Assembly: GCA_002353825.1 (NCBI GenBank)
Contig: DEKJ01000050.1
Location: 1-37,027 of the forward strand
DNA length: 37,027 nucleotides
DNA from: Prevotella sp. UBA2725
Lineage (GTDB): Bacteria; Bacteroidota; Bacteroidia; Bacteroidales; Bacteroidaceae
Reading direction: 5' to 3'
Position 1 is the stretch's first letter. Every line of letters starts with the position of its first letter. Positions 15,739 through 24,668 of this stretch are shown piece by piece. Below the pieces are notes generated by a model that ran no database searches, was not told where the DNA came from, and was given only the letters and a program-made list of their open reading frames with translations. The position numbers were made by a program, and so were the translations under genes.

Positions 15739-15933
15739 TCATTGCACAATAAACATCGACCAAATCATGTAGATGATGGCAAGGGCTACAAGGACACCAA
15801 AGATCCATTTCACCACAAGTTCACCCTGATTCTTCTGTTTGTCCTGATGATCCACACGCTTCTTCGCTGTGGAAGCAGCATTCACCTCCCTTGCGGGGAT
15901 GTGCTTCAACTGTTCTTTCTTGTTGTTTCCCAT
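15739..15933 (-). CDS. Small tail-anchored membrane protein, unknown function
   Basis: 64 residues. A basic, Lys/Gln-rich N-terminal segment (about 1-40) is followed by one hydrophobic helix, VVKWIFGVLVALAIIYMIW (about 40-58), ending FIVQ. This suggests insertion with the N-terminus in the cytoplasm. I do not recognise a family. It lies 24 bases downstream of prfB on the same strand and is probably cotranscribed. A comparable mini-protein next to prfB may be conserved in relatives, which would support it being a real gene. Confidence 0.7.
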   Translation of the reverse strand: MGNNKKEQLKHIPAREVNAASTAKKRVDHQDKQKNQGELVVKWIFGVLVALAIIYMIWSMFIVQ

Positions 15934-15957
15934 AGTATGATTATTTTTTAGTTTTCC

Positions 15958-17088
15958 TTAGTCTTCTTTCTGTGCATCGCTTTCAGCGAACTCCATGAGG
16001 TACGCCTTGATGAAACCATCGATCTTGCCGTCCATCACGCCGTCGACATCCGACGTCTGGTAGCCTGTGCGATGGTCTTTCACGCGGCGGTCATCGAAGA
16101 CATAAGAGCGGATCTGACTGCCCCACTCGATCTTCTTCTTACCGGCCTCAATCTTCGCCTTCTCAGCCTGCTGTTTTTTCAACGCGCGGTCATAGAGCTG
16201 ACTCTTCAAGAGCTTCATGGCCTTCTCACGGTTCTTCGGCTGGTCACGTGTCTCAGTGTTCTCAATGAGGATCTCTTCTTTCTCACCTGTGTCGGGGTCT
16301 TCATACTGATAACGCAGACGCACACCCGACTCCACCTTGTTGACGTTCTGACCACCGGCGCCACTGGAGCGGAACGTATCCCAGCTCACCTTGGCAGGAT
16401 CGACATAGACCTCGATGGTATCGTCGACAAGCGGCGTGACAAAGACAGAGGCGAAGCTCGTCATGCGCTTACCCTGTGCGTTGTAAGGCGACACACGCAC
16501 GAGGCGGTGCACACCGTTCTCACTCTTCAGGAAGCCATAGGCATACTCGCCGCCCTCAATGGTCATCGTCATACTCTTGATGCCAACTTCCTCACCCGGC
16601 TGCAGGTCGGTGATGGTCGTCTTATAGCCATGGGCCTCGCACCAGCGCATATACATACGCATGAGCATCTGCGCCCAGTCCTGAGCCTCTGTGCCGCCAG
16701 CACCGGAGTTGATCTTCAGTACGGCATCCATAGAGTCCTCGTCCTGGCGGAGCATGTTCTTCAACTCCAGGTCCTCAATGCACTTGATAGCCTTGTCATA
16801 GTCGGCATCGACCTCCTCTTCCGTGACGAGGTCTTCCTTATAATAGTCAAAGGCAAGCTGCAGCTCGTCGGCATACTGCTTGCACTGCTTGTATCCGTCG
16901 AGCCATTTCTCAATGCCTTTCACCTTCTTCATCTGAGCCTGTGCCTGCTTCGGGTCATCCCAAAAGTCGGGAGCCTGCGTGCGCAACTGCTCTTCTTCAA
17001 ACTCTACTTTCTTCTGGTCAATATTGAGATAGTGATGGAGCTTCTCTGTGCGGTCCAACACATCTTTCAGTTGATCTGCTGTAATCAT
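15958..17088 (-). CDS. prfB: Peptide chain release factor 2
   Basis: 376 residues; RF2 releases the peptide at UAA and UGA stop codons. The catalytic GGQ loop is SSGAGGQNVNKVES (Gln247). The stop-recognition tripeptide position reads SPY (200-202) instead of the SPF best known from E. coli RF2, followed by KRMTSFASVFVTP. The full chain is encoded in one frame: at the place of the usual programmed +1 frameshift (Leu-UGA-Asp after about codon 25) this gene reads Tyr20-Leu21-Asn22-Ile23-Asp24 with no in-frame stop, so classical autoregulation is absent. It starts at the ATG at 17088; the preceding gap holds the AT-rich repeat. Confidence 0.97.
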   Translation of the reverse strand: MITADQLKDVLDRTEKLHHYLNIDQKKVEFEEEQLRTQAPDFWDDPKQAQAQMKKVKGIEKWLDGYKQCKQYADELQLAFDYYKEDLVTEEEVDADYDKAIKCIEDLELKNMLRQDEDSMDAVLKINSGAGGTEAQDWAQMLMRMYMRWCEAHGYKTTITDLQPGEEVGIKSMTMTIEGGEYAYGFLKSENGVHRLVRVSPYNAQGKRMTSFASVFVTPLVDDTIEVYVDPAKVSWDTFRSSGAGGQNVNKVESGVRLRYQYEDPDTGEKEEILIENTETRDQPKNREKAMKLLKSQLYDRALKKQQAEKAKIEAGKKKIEWGSQIRSYVFDDRRVKDHRTGYQTSDVDGVMDGKIDGFIKAYLMEFAESDAQKED

Positions 17089-17097
17089 GATGTCAGT

Positions 17098-17215
17098 TTC
17101 TGAGTTTTTGAGTTATTGAGTTATTTAGTTATTTAGTTTCTAAGCTTATAAAATGACATGCAAATTAAGAGCTCAAAAACTCATAAACTAAAAACCTCAA
17201 AAAACTCATTTAGTT
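17098..17215. repeat. AT-rich GAGTTTTT/CTCAAAAAC repeat block, right of prfB
   Basis: Runs of TGAGTTTTTGAGTTATTGAG and AGTTATTTAG, then AAATGACATGCAAATTAAGAG, then CTCAAAAACTCATAAACT words. It matches the block at 15610-15735 in inverse orientation and overlaps the last codons of the acyl-CoA ligase gene. Each block is itself a rough palindrome and could act as a bidirectional terminator. Confidence 0.7.
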
Positions 17216-19041
17216 ATAATTCCGTCCGACGGTGTATTCGCATACATGTCGTCGATGATGTCTTTATAATGCTCGTTGACGATGGGGCGCCGCAACTTCA
17301 GTGTGTTCGTCATCTCTCCGTTCTGCATCGAGAAATGGTGAGGCAGCAGCGTGAAGCGCTTGATCTGTTCATAGTGAGCCAAGCCTTGCTGCAACGTGTC
17401 GATACGCTCCGTCATCATATCAATGACCTGCTTGTTCTTGCAGAGCTCTACACGGTCTGCGAACTGGATGCCATGCTGATGGGCCCAAGCCTCAAGCACA
17501 CTGTACTCCGGTACAACAAGCGCGGAGACGAACTTGCGCTGGTCAGCGATGACTGCCACCTGGTCAACGAACTTATCCACGAGGAGCAGCGACTCGATCA
17601 TCTGCGGAGCGATATACTTACCGTTACTTGTCTTGAAGAGGTCCTTGATACGCTCCGTGAGATAGAGTTCTCCGTTCTTCAGATAACCTGCATCACCCGT
17701 ATGGAAGAAACCGTCGGCATCGAAAGTCTTCTCGTTGAGCTCCGGCCGGTTGTAATAGCCTTTCGTGATCGTCGGACCTTTTAGGAGAATCTCATTGTCC
17801 TCGCCGATCTTAATCTGTATACTGTTGATAGGACGTCCACAAGAGCCTATTGTGAACGGCTCACCCTTGTGGTCACACGACACCGTGGCAAGGCTCTCCG
17901 TCAAGCCATAACCTACAATCATGCAGATGCCGATACTGTGGACGAACTCCTCCACCTCAGGGGAGACATAAGCTCCGGCCGTCGGGAAGATATTTGGATG
18001 CTCGAGGCCTATCTGCTTGCGCACGAGACTGAGCACGGCCTTATCTGCGAGTTTATATTTCAGACGCAGCGTCAATGGCGGGCGTTTGCCTTTAGAGAGA
18101 TAATCGATGTTATATTCTTTACCAATCTTCCAAGCACTGTAGAAGATCTTTTGCTGCGTTGCACTGGAGCGGTCTATCTTTGCTTTCACAGCCTGATATA
18201 CTTTCTCCCAGAATCGCGGCACACTTGACATACATGTCGGGTGGGTCTCGCGCATCGACTCCTGGATCTTATGCGGGTTGACATTGACGATGAGCGTGGC
18301 ACCCTCCGTGAGACAGAGGTAAGCCCAACCGCGCTCGAAGATATGCGTGAAGGGGAGGAAGTCGATGACACGGTCCTTTTCACCTACCGGAACACAGGCG
18401 GCGTTAGCCTTGAAAGCGGCGGCATACTGACCATAGGTGAGCATCACACCTTTCGACTCGCCCGTCGTACCACTGGTATAGAGGATGTTGCAGAGGTCGT
18501 CGTCGCTTGCTTGCTTCCACAGCGCCTCAACCTCCTGTTCGTGAGAAAGATCCTCACCGAGCTTGATGAAGTCGTCGAAATACATCGCCTCAGGGTCATG
18601 CATACTCAGACGCACGTGGCGGTCGAAGACGATGATTCGCTCCATCGTGGGGCACAAGGCATGCACGCGGTGAGCTTTGTCATACTGCTCCTGCTCGCCT
18701 ACGAAGACGAGGCGCACGCCTGCATCATTGATCATATATTGGATCTGCTGTCCCGACGTAGTGGCATAGAACGGGATAGAGACGACACGGATACCGTAAG
18801 CGCCAAAATCAGTGTACAGGTATTCCGCGCAGTTCTGTGAGAAGACGGCTATCTTCTCTTGTGGCTTCATTCCAAGCGCCAGGAGGGCATTACTGACCTT
18901 CTTGACATTCAGCGAGAACTGATTCCACGACACGTCAGTCCATTTGGAACTGCCGAAACCTTGACGGACAAGGGCTGTCCGATTGCCATACTTCTTTGCC
19001 TGAGAGTGTATAAGCACTGACAGATGCGACCTGTTTTGCAT
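17206..19041 (-). CDS. fadD: Long-chain fatty-acid--CoA ligase (AMP-forming)
   Basis: Activates fatty acids to acyl-CoA through an acyl-adenylate. 611 residues from the ATG at 19041. Motifs: ATP loop YTSGTTGESKGVML, YGLTESLA (A5), HTGDAGYL (A7), and LTERIKDLFKTSNGKYIAPQ (A8/A10) with the catalytic Lys region. The length and the NGKYIAPQMIE end fit bacterial long-chain ligases (FadD15 type). The longer reading from a TTG at 19065 is rejected because that TTG lies inside the -7 box TATCTTTG. Exogenous or recycled fatty acids are the likely substrate. Divergent from argE. Gene symbol by family resemblance only. Confidence 0.9.
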   Translation of the reverse strand: MQNRSHLSVLIHSQAKKYGNRTALVRQGFGSSKWTDVSWNQFSLNVKKVSNALLALGMKPQEKIAVFSQNCAEYLYTDFGAYGIRVVSIPFYATTSGQQIQYMINDAGVRLVFVGEQEQYDKAHRVHALCPTMERIIVFDRHVRLSMHDPEAMYFDDFIKLGEDLSHEQEVEALWKQASDDDLCNILYTSGTTGESKGVMLTYGQYAAAFKANAACVPVGEKDRVIDFLPFTHIFERGWAYLCLTEGATLIVNVNPHKIQESMRETHPTCMSSVPRFWEKVYQAVKAKIDRSSATQQKIFYSAWKIGKEYNIDYLSKGKRPPLTLRLKYKLADKAVLSLVRKQIGLEHPNIFPTAGAYVSPEVEEFVHSIGICMIVGYGLTESLATVSCDHKGEPFTIGSCGRPINSIQIKIGEDNEILLKGPTITKGYYNRPELNEKTFDADGFFHTGDAGYLKNGELYLTERIKDLFKTSNGKYIAPQMIESLLLVDKFVDQVAVIADQRKFVSALVVPEYSVLEAWAHQHGIQFADRVELCKNKQVIDMMTERIDTLQQGLAHYEQIKRFTLLPHHFSMQNGEMTNTLKLRRPIVNEHYKDIIDDMYANTPSDGIITK

Positions 19042-19062
19042 AAGCTTAGGTTTTATTTGTTG

Positions 19063-19094
19063 CAAAGATAAAATAATAATGGCAAATATTCAAA
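19063..19094 (-). promoter_or_regulatory. Promoter of the acyl-CoA ligase gene
   Basis: Minus strand TTTG (19091-19094), 20-base spacer, TATCTTTG (19063-19070). It predicts a leader of about 15 bases before the ATG at 19041 and decides that start. Confidence 0.7.
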
Positions 19095-19113
19095 GGATAT
19101 TAAATCTTTTTTT

Positions 19114-19121
19114 TAATTTTG
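19114..19121 (+). promoter_or_regulatory. Candidate -7 box for argE
   Basis: TAATTTTG, about 75 bases before the ATG. The leader contains a GC-rich segment (19147-19180, GGGCGCGGCCC and CGGCC-CTTGT-GGCCG) that can form a small hairpin; it stands out in the otherwise AT-rich gap. Confidence 0.4.
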
Positions 19122-19196
19122 CCGTAAGGAACCATGCAAAACGACGCCTTGCAGGGCGCGGCCCTTGTGGCCGTCCGCAACCATTAAAGAAGTATT

Positions 19197-20249
19197 ATGA
19201 GACAGGAAGATTATGTAAACGATGCCGTGGAACTGCTCAAGCAGCTCATAGCCACACCTTCGGTGAGCCGCAACGAGACGGCTGCAGCTGATATCATGGA
19301 GAAGCATATGATAACCTACGGGCTGGCACCACACCGCGAGGCCAACAACCTATGGGTGCTGTCGCCCGACTGGGACGATGCCAAGCCGACACTGCTGCTT
19401 AATGCGCATATCGACACAGTGAAGCCCGTGGACAGCTGGACACGCGACCCCTTCAAGCCGACACTCGAAGGCGACAAGCTCTACGGACTTGGAAGCAACG
19501 ACTGTGGTGGAGGACTGACAACGCTTTTGCAGGTCTTCCGTTGGCTCTCGCTCCGTCCACAGCCTTACAACTATATCTACCTCGCCTCAGCCGAAGAGGA
19601 GGTATCGGGTAAGGACGGTTTCTCCCGCGCCCTACCTTCGCTCCCGAAGATCGATGTCGCCATCGTGGGTGAGCCTACAGGCATGCAGCCGGCCATCGCA
19701 GAGAAAGGCCTCATGGTGCTTGACGTCATCGCGCACGGCAAGAGCGGACACGCAGCTCGCAATGAGGGTGTGAACGCCATCTATGAGGCGCTCGACGACA
19801 TGGTATGGATCAGGGATTATAAGTTTCAGAAAGTCAGTCCGCTGCTCGGCCCTACGAAAATGACACTCACCGTGGTCCATGCCGGTACGCAGCACAATGT
19901 CATCCCCGACCTCTGCACAATGCTCGTGGATGTGCGTACGAACGAATACTATACAAACGAGGAAGTGTTTGACATCATCAAGCAACACGTCAAGAGTGAA
20001 GTTCATGCTCACTCCTTCCGTCTCCACTCCTCGCATATCGATCCCGAGCATCCGCTCATCAAGCGCTGCGTCAGTCTCGGCCTCAAACCCTACGGCTCAC
20101 CGACGCTCAGCGACCAAGCCCTCATGCCGTGGCAGTCGTTCAAGCTCGGCCCCGGCGAGTCGTCCCGCTCCCACTCCGCCGATGAGTATATCTGCATCAG
20201 CGAGATGAGAGAGGCGTTCTATACGTATCTAAAAGTTCTTGAGGGATAA
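19197..20249 (+). CDS. argE: M20-family deacylase, acetylornithine deacetylase type
   Basis: 350-residue zinc-dependent amidohydrolase of the ArgE/DapE family, removing the N-acyl group from an ornithine or citrulline precursor in arginine synthesis. Metal-site motifs: NAHIDTV, GLGSNDCGGG, catalytic Glu in SAEEEVSG, GEPTGMQPAIAEKG and the late His in SSRSHSADE. HGKSGHAARNEG marks the dimerisation domain. Residue order and length agree with the Bacteroidota enzyme, which in this phylum may act on N-succinylated intermediates; that substrate is known of the family, not read here. Divergent from the acyl-CoA ligase gene; its stop lies two bases from the stop of the convergent envC-like gene. Confidence 0.85.
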   Translation: MRQEDYVNDAVELLKQLIATPSVSRNETAAADIMEKHMITYGLAPHREANNLWVLSPDWDDAKPTLLLNAHIDTVKPVDSWTRDPFKPTLEGDKLYGLGSNDCGGGLTTLLQVFRWLSLRPQPYNYIYLASAEEEVSGKDGFSRALPSLPKIDVAIVGEPTGMQPAIAEKGLMVLDVIAHGKSGHAARNEGVNAIYEALDDMVWIRDYKFQKVSPLLGPTKMTLTVVHAGTQHNVIPDLCTMLVDVRTNEYYTNEEVFDIIKQHVKSEVHAHSFRLHSSHIDPEHPLIKRCVSLGLKPYGSPTLSDQALMPWQSFKLGPGESSRSHSADEYICISEMREAFYTYLKVLEG

Positions 20250-20251
20250 TT

Positions 20252-21937
20252 TTATCTCCCCAACCACGCTTCGGGGTTGAGCTTTGCACGCTCTTTGCGG
20301 AGCTGGAACTGGAGGATATGATCAGGGCCTACAGTGCCGAGGATCTGACGTGTGGAGACATGCTGACCACGCGAGACACTCGCTGAACTGAGGTTCGAAT
20401 AGACGGAGATGTAGGCGCCATGGCGGAGCATGACAACCACTGTACCAGCATAAGAGAGCACGGCACTCACCTCACCGTCGTAGATAGCACGCGCCTTACA
20501 ACCGGCGCCACCCATGATGTTGATACCCTTGTTGTCGAGCGTCACACCTTTCAAGCCCGCGACATTATACTGTCCGAAGTGGCTCACGATGCGGTAGTTG
20601 CCCGTTATAGGCATCGGCAAGCGGCCACGGTTTGCCTCAAAGCCATTGTTCATCATACGGTCAACAGACGAGAACTCCTGTGCTTCCTGCTGATCCTGCT
20701 TAGCCTCGGCAATCTCTTTCTTCGCGCGCTCAGCATCTGCCGCCTGCTTACGCTCTGCTGCCTCACGGGCAGCCTCAGCCTCACGGGCAGCCTGCTCAGC
20801 TGCCGCCTTACGAGCCGCAGCAGCTTCAGCAGCAGCCTGAGCCTTACGCTTCTCTTCTGCTGCCGCAGCTTCCTCACGTGCTTTCTGTGCGGCGATGGCA
20901 GCTTGACGCGCCTGCTCAGCCGCTTTCTGTGCTGCTAGCTCACGAGCCTTAGCCTCAGCGATACGACGGGCATTCTCACGAGCAGCAGCCTCAGCAGCAG
21001 CCTTCTTACGGGCAAGCTCCGCCTCACGGCGCTGGCGTGCCGCAGCAGCGGCAGCAGCCTGGCGACGGGCCTCAGCCTCAGCACGTGCACGCACCTTGGC
21101 GACTTCTATCTCTACCTGACGGTCGATCTCCGCATTCAGTGCCGCGTCTTTCTTACGCTGCTCAGCAATGAGGACTTTGATCGTGCCTTGCTGCTTCTGC
21201 AGGCCATTGACAATCTCCTGCTGTTGGTTCTTGTTAGCCTCAAGCTTGGCATGCTCCTGCTGACCTTTATAGAGGAGGTTATTCTTCTGACCTTTGACAT
21301 GCTGCAACTGCTTGTGCTTGTTCGACACCTGCGCCTGCTTGGCTTTCACTGCCTCTCCCTGTGCCTTCTGATAGTTAGCATATTCGCGCACGAAACGTAG
21401 GCGGCGATACATTTGATAAAGGTTCTTCGCAGAGAAGATGAACATCAACTTGTCCTGGACCGTGCGGTGACGCGCCATGTAGCGCATCGACTTGATGTAT
21501 TTGTTCTGACGGTCCTTCAACTGTGCCCTCAGCGTGTTGAGCTGCGAGTTGAGGATGCCGATGTTGCCGTTGATATGATGGATATCCTTCTGAATGCTGT
21601 TGATGTTCTGCTGGTTCTTGTCAATATCGCCATTGATCATCATCAGTTCATTCAGTTTCTTGCTGACATTAGCCTTATTCTCCTGCAGCGCTTTCTCCTG
21701 CTCACGAATCTTCCGCTGAATATCCGCGCGCTGGCTCTGCAGTTTACGGATTGATGCATTGGTATAAGTCACCGCATTCTTCTGCTTCTTAGAAGAGGCT
21801 TTGCCGCGGTTGTTCTTTGATTGCTGGGTTGTACGCGTCGTCTTCCGTGCAGTTGACTTCTTTTTCTGAGCGTAAGAAGGCATTGCTGCAAACCCCGCAA
21901 GCAACAAACAGATACTATATATAATAATGTGTTTCAT
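20252..21937 (-). CDS. EnvC-like murein hydrolase activator (degenerate LytM domain)
   Basis: 561 residues. Signal peptide about 1-23 (GFAAMPSYAQ); basic segment; coiled coil about 60-265 (SIRKLQSQRADIQRKI and following); Ala/Glu/Arg-rich helix about 270-420 resembling TolA stalks; C-terminal LytM/M23 fold about 440-561 (YRIVSHFGQYN ... KARAIYDGEVSAV ... ILGTVG). The zinc ligands of active M23 peptidases are missing: the HxGxD position reads NKGIN and the HxH position reads LQFQ. It therefore fits EnvC/NlpD-type activators that switch on cell-wall amidases in division. Last gene of the dut operon, nine bases after the DUF4292 gene. Confidence 0.88.
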   Translation of the reverse strand: MKHIIIYSICLLLAGFAAMPSYAQKKKSTARKTTRTTQQSKNNRGKASSKKQKNAVTYTNASIRKLQSQRADIQRKIREQEKALQENKANVSKKLNELMMINGDIDKNQQNINSIQKDIHHINGNIGILNSQLNTLRAQLKDRQNKYIKSMRYMARHRTVQDKLMFIFSAKNLYQMYRRLRFVREYANYQKAQGEAVKAKQAQVSNKHKQLQHVKGQKNNLLYKGQQEHAKLEANKNQQQEIVNGLQKQQGTIKVLIAEQRKKDAALNAEIDRQVEIEVAKVRARAEAEARRQAAAAAAARQRREAELARKKAAAEAAARENARRIAEAKARELAAQKAAEQARQAAIAAQKAREEAAAAEEKRKAQAAAEAAAARKAAAEQAAREAEAAREAAERKQAADAERAKKEIAEAKQDQQEAQEFSSVDRMMNNGFEANRGRLPMPITGNYRIVSHFGQYNVAGLKGVTLDNKGINIMGGAGCKARAIYDGEVSAVLSYAGTVVVMLRHGAYISVYSNLSSASVSRGQHVSTRQILGTVGPDHILQFQLRKERAKLNPEAWLGR

Positions 21938-21946
21938 TCTACCCTA

Positions 21947-22861
21947 TTACATACTGAACAGTTTGGAGAAGATGTCCGTCGCCTCAATCTGCTTATACTT
22001 CGACGGCAGCGTTGTTTCCAAGCTCCACTTCGACGAGGTCGATGGTTCATCCATGTCTAGGATCATCGTCACCTTCTGCGCTTTCTTCGTGGCCGTGGTC
22101 TGGAAAGTCAACTCCTCGTAAGACGGGAACGCCTTCGTGCCGACTGCCTTAAACTTAGAATATTTCATCGTAAGCGTTGACTTGCCGTGCTGTGCAGACG
22201 AATAAGACGCTTTTACATCGTTGATCTGTCCCGATGTGCGGTCTGCATTCCAAAGATAAGACAGACTGCCGCTCATGAGACTGACAGGCACCGTCTGTGC
22301 AGCGCCACTGAGGTCAGCCTTGAACTTCGACACATCGCCTTCGCCCACCGTCTTTTTTCCCGGAAGGAAGAGCTGATTCCAGAACAAAGCCTGAAGTGCA
22401 TAGAAGTCCAAGCCGTTGGCCCGGAGGAAATCGAGCTTGTTGTAATCTTCCTTGACATACTGCTTATGCAAGCGGTCCACGACAAGGACATAGTCAGGCG
22501 TGAACTCCAATCGTCCTACCTCCGTATGGATGAGTGGCACAAAGAGCTGCAGGCGGATCATCTGATCCTTACGCATGTGCAAGCTGCCGGGCACCGACAC
22601 ATCCTTGTCGCCCATCGTAGCCGAGAACGTGAGGTCGGCAACGATGTTATCAGCCGTCACCTTACGGTCATTTACCTTCTCCACGAAAGCGAAAGAGGAT
22701 GTCTTTATAGCCTTCGTCGTTGTCTCGACATTATCTGTCTTTGAGTTCTTCGTAGTTGTAGGCAATGCAGCCTCCGTATCTTTGACCGCCATCTTGTTCG
22801 TGCCACATGAGGCAAGCAACAATGTTGAGACGGCAATTATTCCCAATCGTATATTCTTCAT
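21947..22861 (-). CDS. DUF4292 lipoprotein (LolB-like fold expected)
   Basis: 304 residues. Lipoprotein signal peptide with lipobox LLASC (Cys about 19). The rest is strand-rich: VADLTFSATMGDKDVSVPGSL, MIRLQLFVPLIHTEVGRLEFTPDYVLVVDR and KYVKEDY-like YVKEDYNKL, which is the pattern of DUF4292 proteins and resembles LolB/outer-membrane lipoprotein carriers. A role in envelope lipoprotein or lipid handling is inferred. Its ATG overlaps the stop of the upstream TPR gene (TAATG), indicating translational coupling. The gene order dut-TPR-DUF4292-envC-like is one I associate with Bacteroidota genomes. Confidence 0.85.
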   Translation of the reverse strand: MKNIRLGIIAVSTLLLASCGTNKMAVKDTEAALPTTTKNSKTDNVETTTKAIKTSSFAFVEKVNDRKVTADNIVADLTFSATMGDKDVSVPGSLHMRKDQMIRLQLFVPLIHTEVGRLEFTPDYVLVVDRLHKQYVKEDYNKLDFLRANGLDFYALQALFWNQLFLPGKKTVGEGDVSKFKADLSGAAQTVPVSLMSGSLSYLWNADRTSGQINDVKASYSSAQHGKSTLTMKYSKFKAVGTKAFPSYEELTFQTTATKKAQKVTMILDMDEPSTSSKWSLETTLPSKYKQIEATDIFSKLFSM

Positions 22862-24633
22862 TACTTTATCTTCTTTTGATACAATCTTATTTTCTTTTCC
22901 AATGCCTTGGCATCACTACCGTGCTTGACGGCTTGCTCAAGGAACGAGACTGCAGACTTGTAGTCGCCGAGCTGCGCATAGATCGCTGCCGCATGCTCAT
23001 AGAGCGTGCCGTCCGTTGTGCTATCGGTAGAGAACTTCATTGTCTGGTCGATATAGATCTTTGCATCCGCATAACGTCCGAGCTTATAGAGCACCCAGGC
23101 GTAAGTGTCGAGATAGGTAGCATTTTTCGGCTCCGCCGCAATGGCCTTAGCACTCATCTGCTCCGCTTTGTCGAGCTGGGTACCGGTCTCACTCAAGAAA
23201 TAAGCATAGTTGTTGAGTGTCGCGATGTTGTCGGGCTTATACTGCAAGCAACTGTCATAAGCTGCAAAGGCCTCCTTGTCCATTCCCTTGGAGTGATAGA
23301 TCTCTCCCATGATGGAATAAAGATCCGAGACGATATCAGGGCTACTCTGATCGTTGATAAACGCCGTGCCTTTCTTCATGGCAGTGAGAGCTCCAGCATC
23401 GTCCTTGAGATAGTAACGCGAGAGGCCGGTAAAGAAATAGAAGGCGAGTTCATTAGGATTATAGAGCATGCCGGGCTCACTGAGCGCAGCAATCACCTTC
23501 CAGTCCTGCGACGGCCACTTGTCCTGGATGAGCTGGATGCGCGCGCCCGCATTGTCGGGCTGCAACTTAAGCAGATCCGTCAAGGCATTATCAATAGAAT
23601 CTTTCGGGAACTTCTTCAGCGTATAATAAGCCGCCTTGAGCTGTGCCACAGTCGTATCGCGCGGCACGACCTGCTGCACCTGCTTGAAGAGCTGCACAAT
23701 CTTCGTGGAGTCGCCACCCTTCTTTTCATTCTGCTGGATAGCGTTTCTGAAGAACTGGATACGTGTATCCGATGGCGTCTCCTTACCTAAGAGGAGCTTG
23801 TCCATCATCGCCTGTGCCTGAGCATCCTGTCCCGTCTCATTATAGTAGTCGTACATACAGCTCTGTGCCATAGCATTGTCGGGCTCCGTCTTCAGTACTG
23901 CCGTATAGATGTCGTAAGCCTCCTGCTGCCGTTTGTGCTGCATAAGCCAGTTGCCGAGCATCAGTTTGAAGTTAGGATCGTTAGGATGACTGTCTGCAAG
24001 GCCTTTAAGCGTTGCATAAGCGCCTTTCTCATCACCTTTCAGTTCGTAGGCGTTCATACGCATCATCGACAACTGGTCGCTCTCCCCATCAACCTGCTCC
24101 AAGCGGTTGATGGCATCGAGCATCTTGTCGTAGTCTTTCTGCTGACGATAAAGTTGCACGAGAACAGTCAGTACATCGTCGCGGTCACGATGGCCTTTAT
24201 ACAACTTCTCATAGGCCTCCGTGGCCTTGGCAAAGTTGCCTGTGCCGATATACATCTGCGCCACACGCTCCTGATAAGTATCGTTGTCGGGCTCAAGCGT
24301 TGCCGCAGCTTCATAATCACGAAGCGCCAACGTGTCCTTGTCTTTGGATGCATTATACTCCGCACGCATGAAATGAGCCACAGCGGAATTGGGATTGATC
24401 TGCAGGCATGAGTCGATATACATCATCGACGAGTCGGCATTGCCCTTCTCCCGTTGCTGCACAGCTTTGAGGAAACGCTCACCGAAGACGCTGTCCTGTT
24501 CATAAGTCAACGCCTGAACCGGCTTAGCAGTGACTTTCTTCTTGTCATTTCCCAATATGGATGATACTGCAATGGTATGACTGAGAACAACAGCCAACAC
24601 CAACACAGCCAATTGTAATCCGTGTTTCTTCAT
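22861..24633 (-). CDS. TPR-repeat periplasmic protein
   Basis: 590 residues: an N-terminal hydrophobic export signal (about 7-25, LAVLVLAVVLSHTIAVSS; no lipobox Cys), then tetratricopeptide repeats over nearly the whole length, e.g. NSAVAHFMRAEYNASKDKDT, NDTYQERVAQMYIGTGNFAK and NATYLDTYAWVLYKLGRYAD, plus YKPDNIATLNNYAYFLSETG. TPR arrays are protein-binding scaffolds; here probably in the periplasm, perhaps assembling the envelope factors encoded downstream. Stop and start overlap with the DUF4292 gene; 35 bases after dut. Confidence 0.88.
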   Translation of the reverse strand: MKKHGLQLAVLVLAVVLSHTIAVSSILGNDKKKVTAKPVQALTYEQDSVFGERFLKAVQQREKGNADSSMMYIDSCLQINPNSAVAHFMRAEYNASKDKDTLALRDYEAAATLEPDNDTYQERVAQMYIGTGNFAKATEAYEKLYKGHRDRDDVLTVLVQLYRQQKDYDKMLDAINRLEQVDGESDQLSMMRMNAYELKGDEKGAYATLKGLADSHPNDPNFKLMLGNWLMQHKRQQEAYDIYTAVLKTEPDNAMAQSCMYDYYNETGQDAQAQAMMDKLLLGKETPSDTRIQFFRNAIQQNEKKGGDSTKIVQLFKQVQQVVPRDTTVAQLKAAYYTLKKFPKDSIDNALTDLLKLQPDNAGARIQLIQDKWPSQDWKVIAALSEPGMLYNPNELAFYFFTGLSRYYLKDDAGALTAMKKGTAFINDQSSPDIVSDLYSIMGEIYHSKGMDKEAFAAYDSCLQYKPDNIATLNNYAYFLSETGTQLDKAEQMSAKAIAAEPKNATYLDTYAWVLYKLGRYADAKIYIDQTMKFSTDSTTDGTLYEHAAAIYAQLGDYKSAVSFLEQAVKHGSDAKALEKKIRLYQKKIK

Positions 24634-24668
24634 TTATTTACTCTTGTAGGATCTTCATCTTCGAGCGC

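Noticed and set aside
19042..19065. TTG start of the acyl-CoA ligase at 19065
   Set aside because: The TTG is part of the -7 box TATCTTTG; transcription would begin downstream of it.
20420..20938. 172-residue ORF opposite the envC-like gene, and similar long antisense ORFs (1456-2034, 4886-5818, 16072-17103, 22807-23790, 33688-34893)
   Set aside because: Shadow frames of well-supported genes caused by codon composition; no recognisable motifs.
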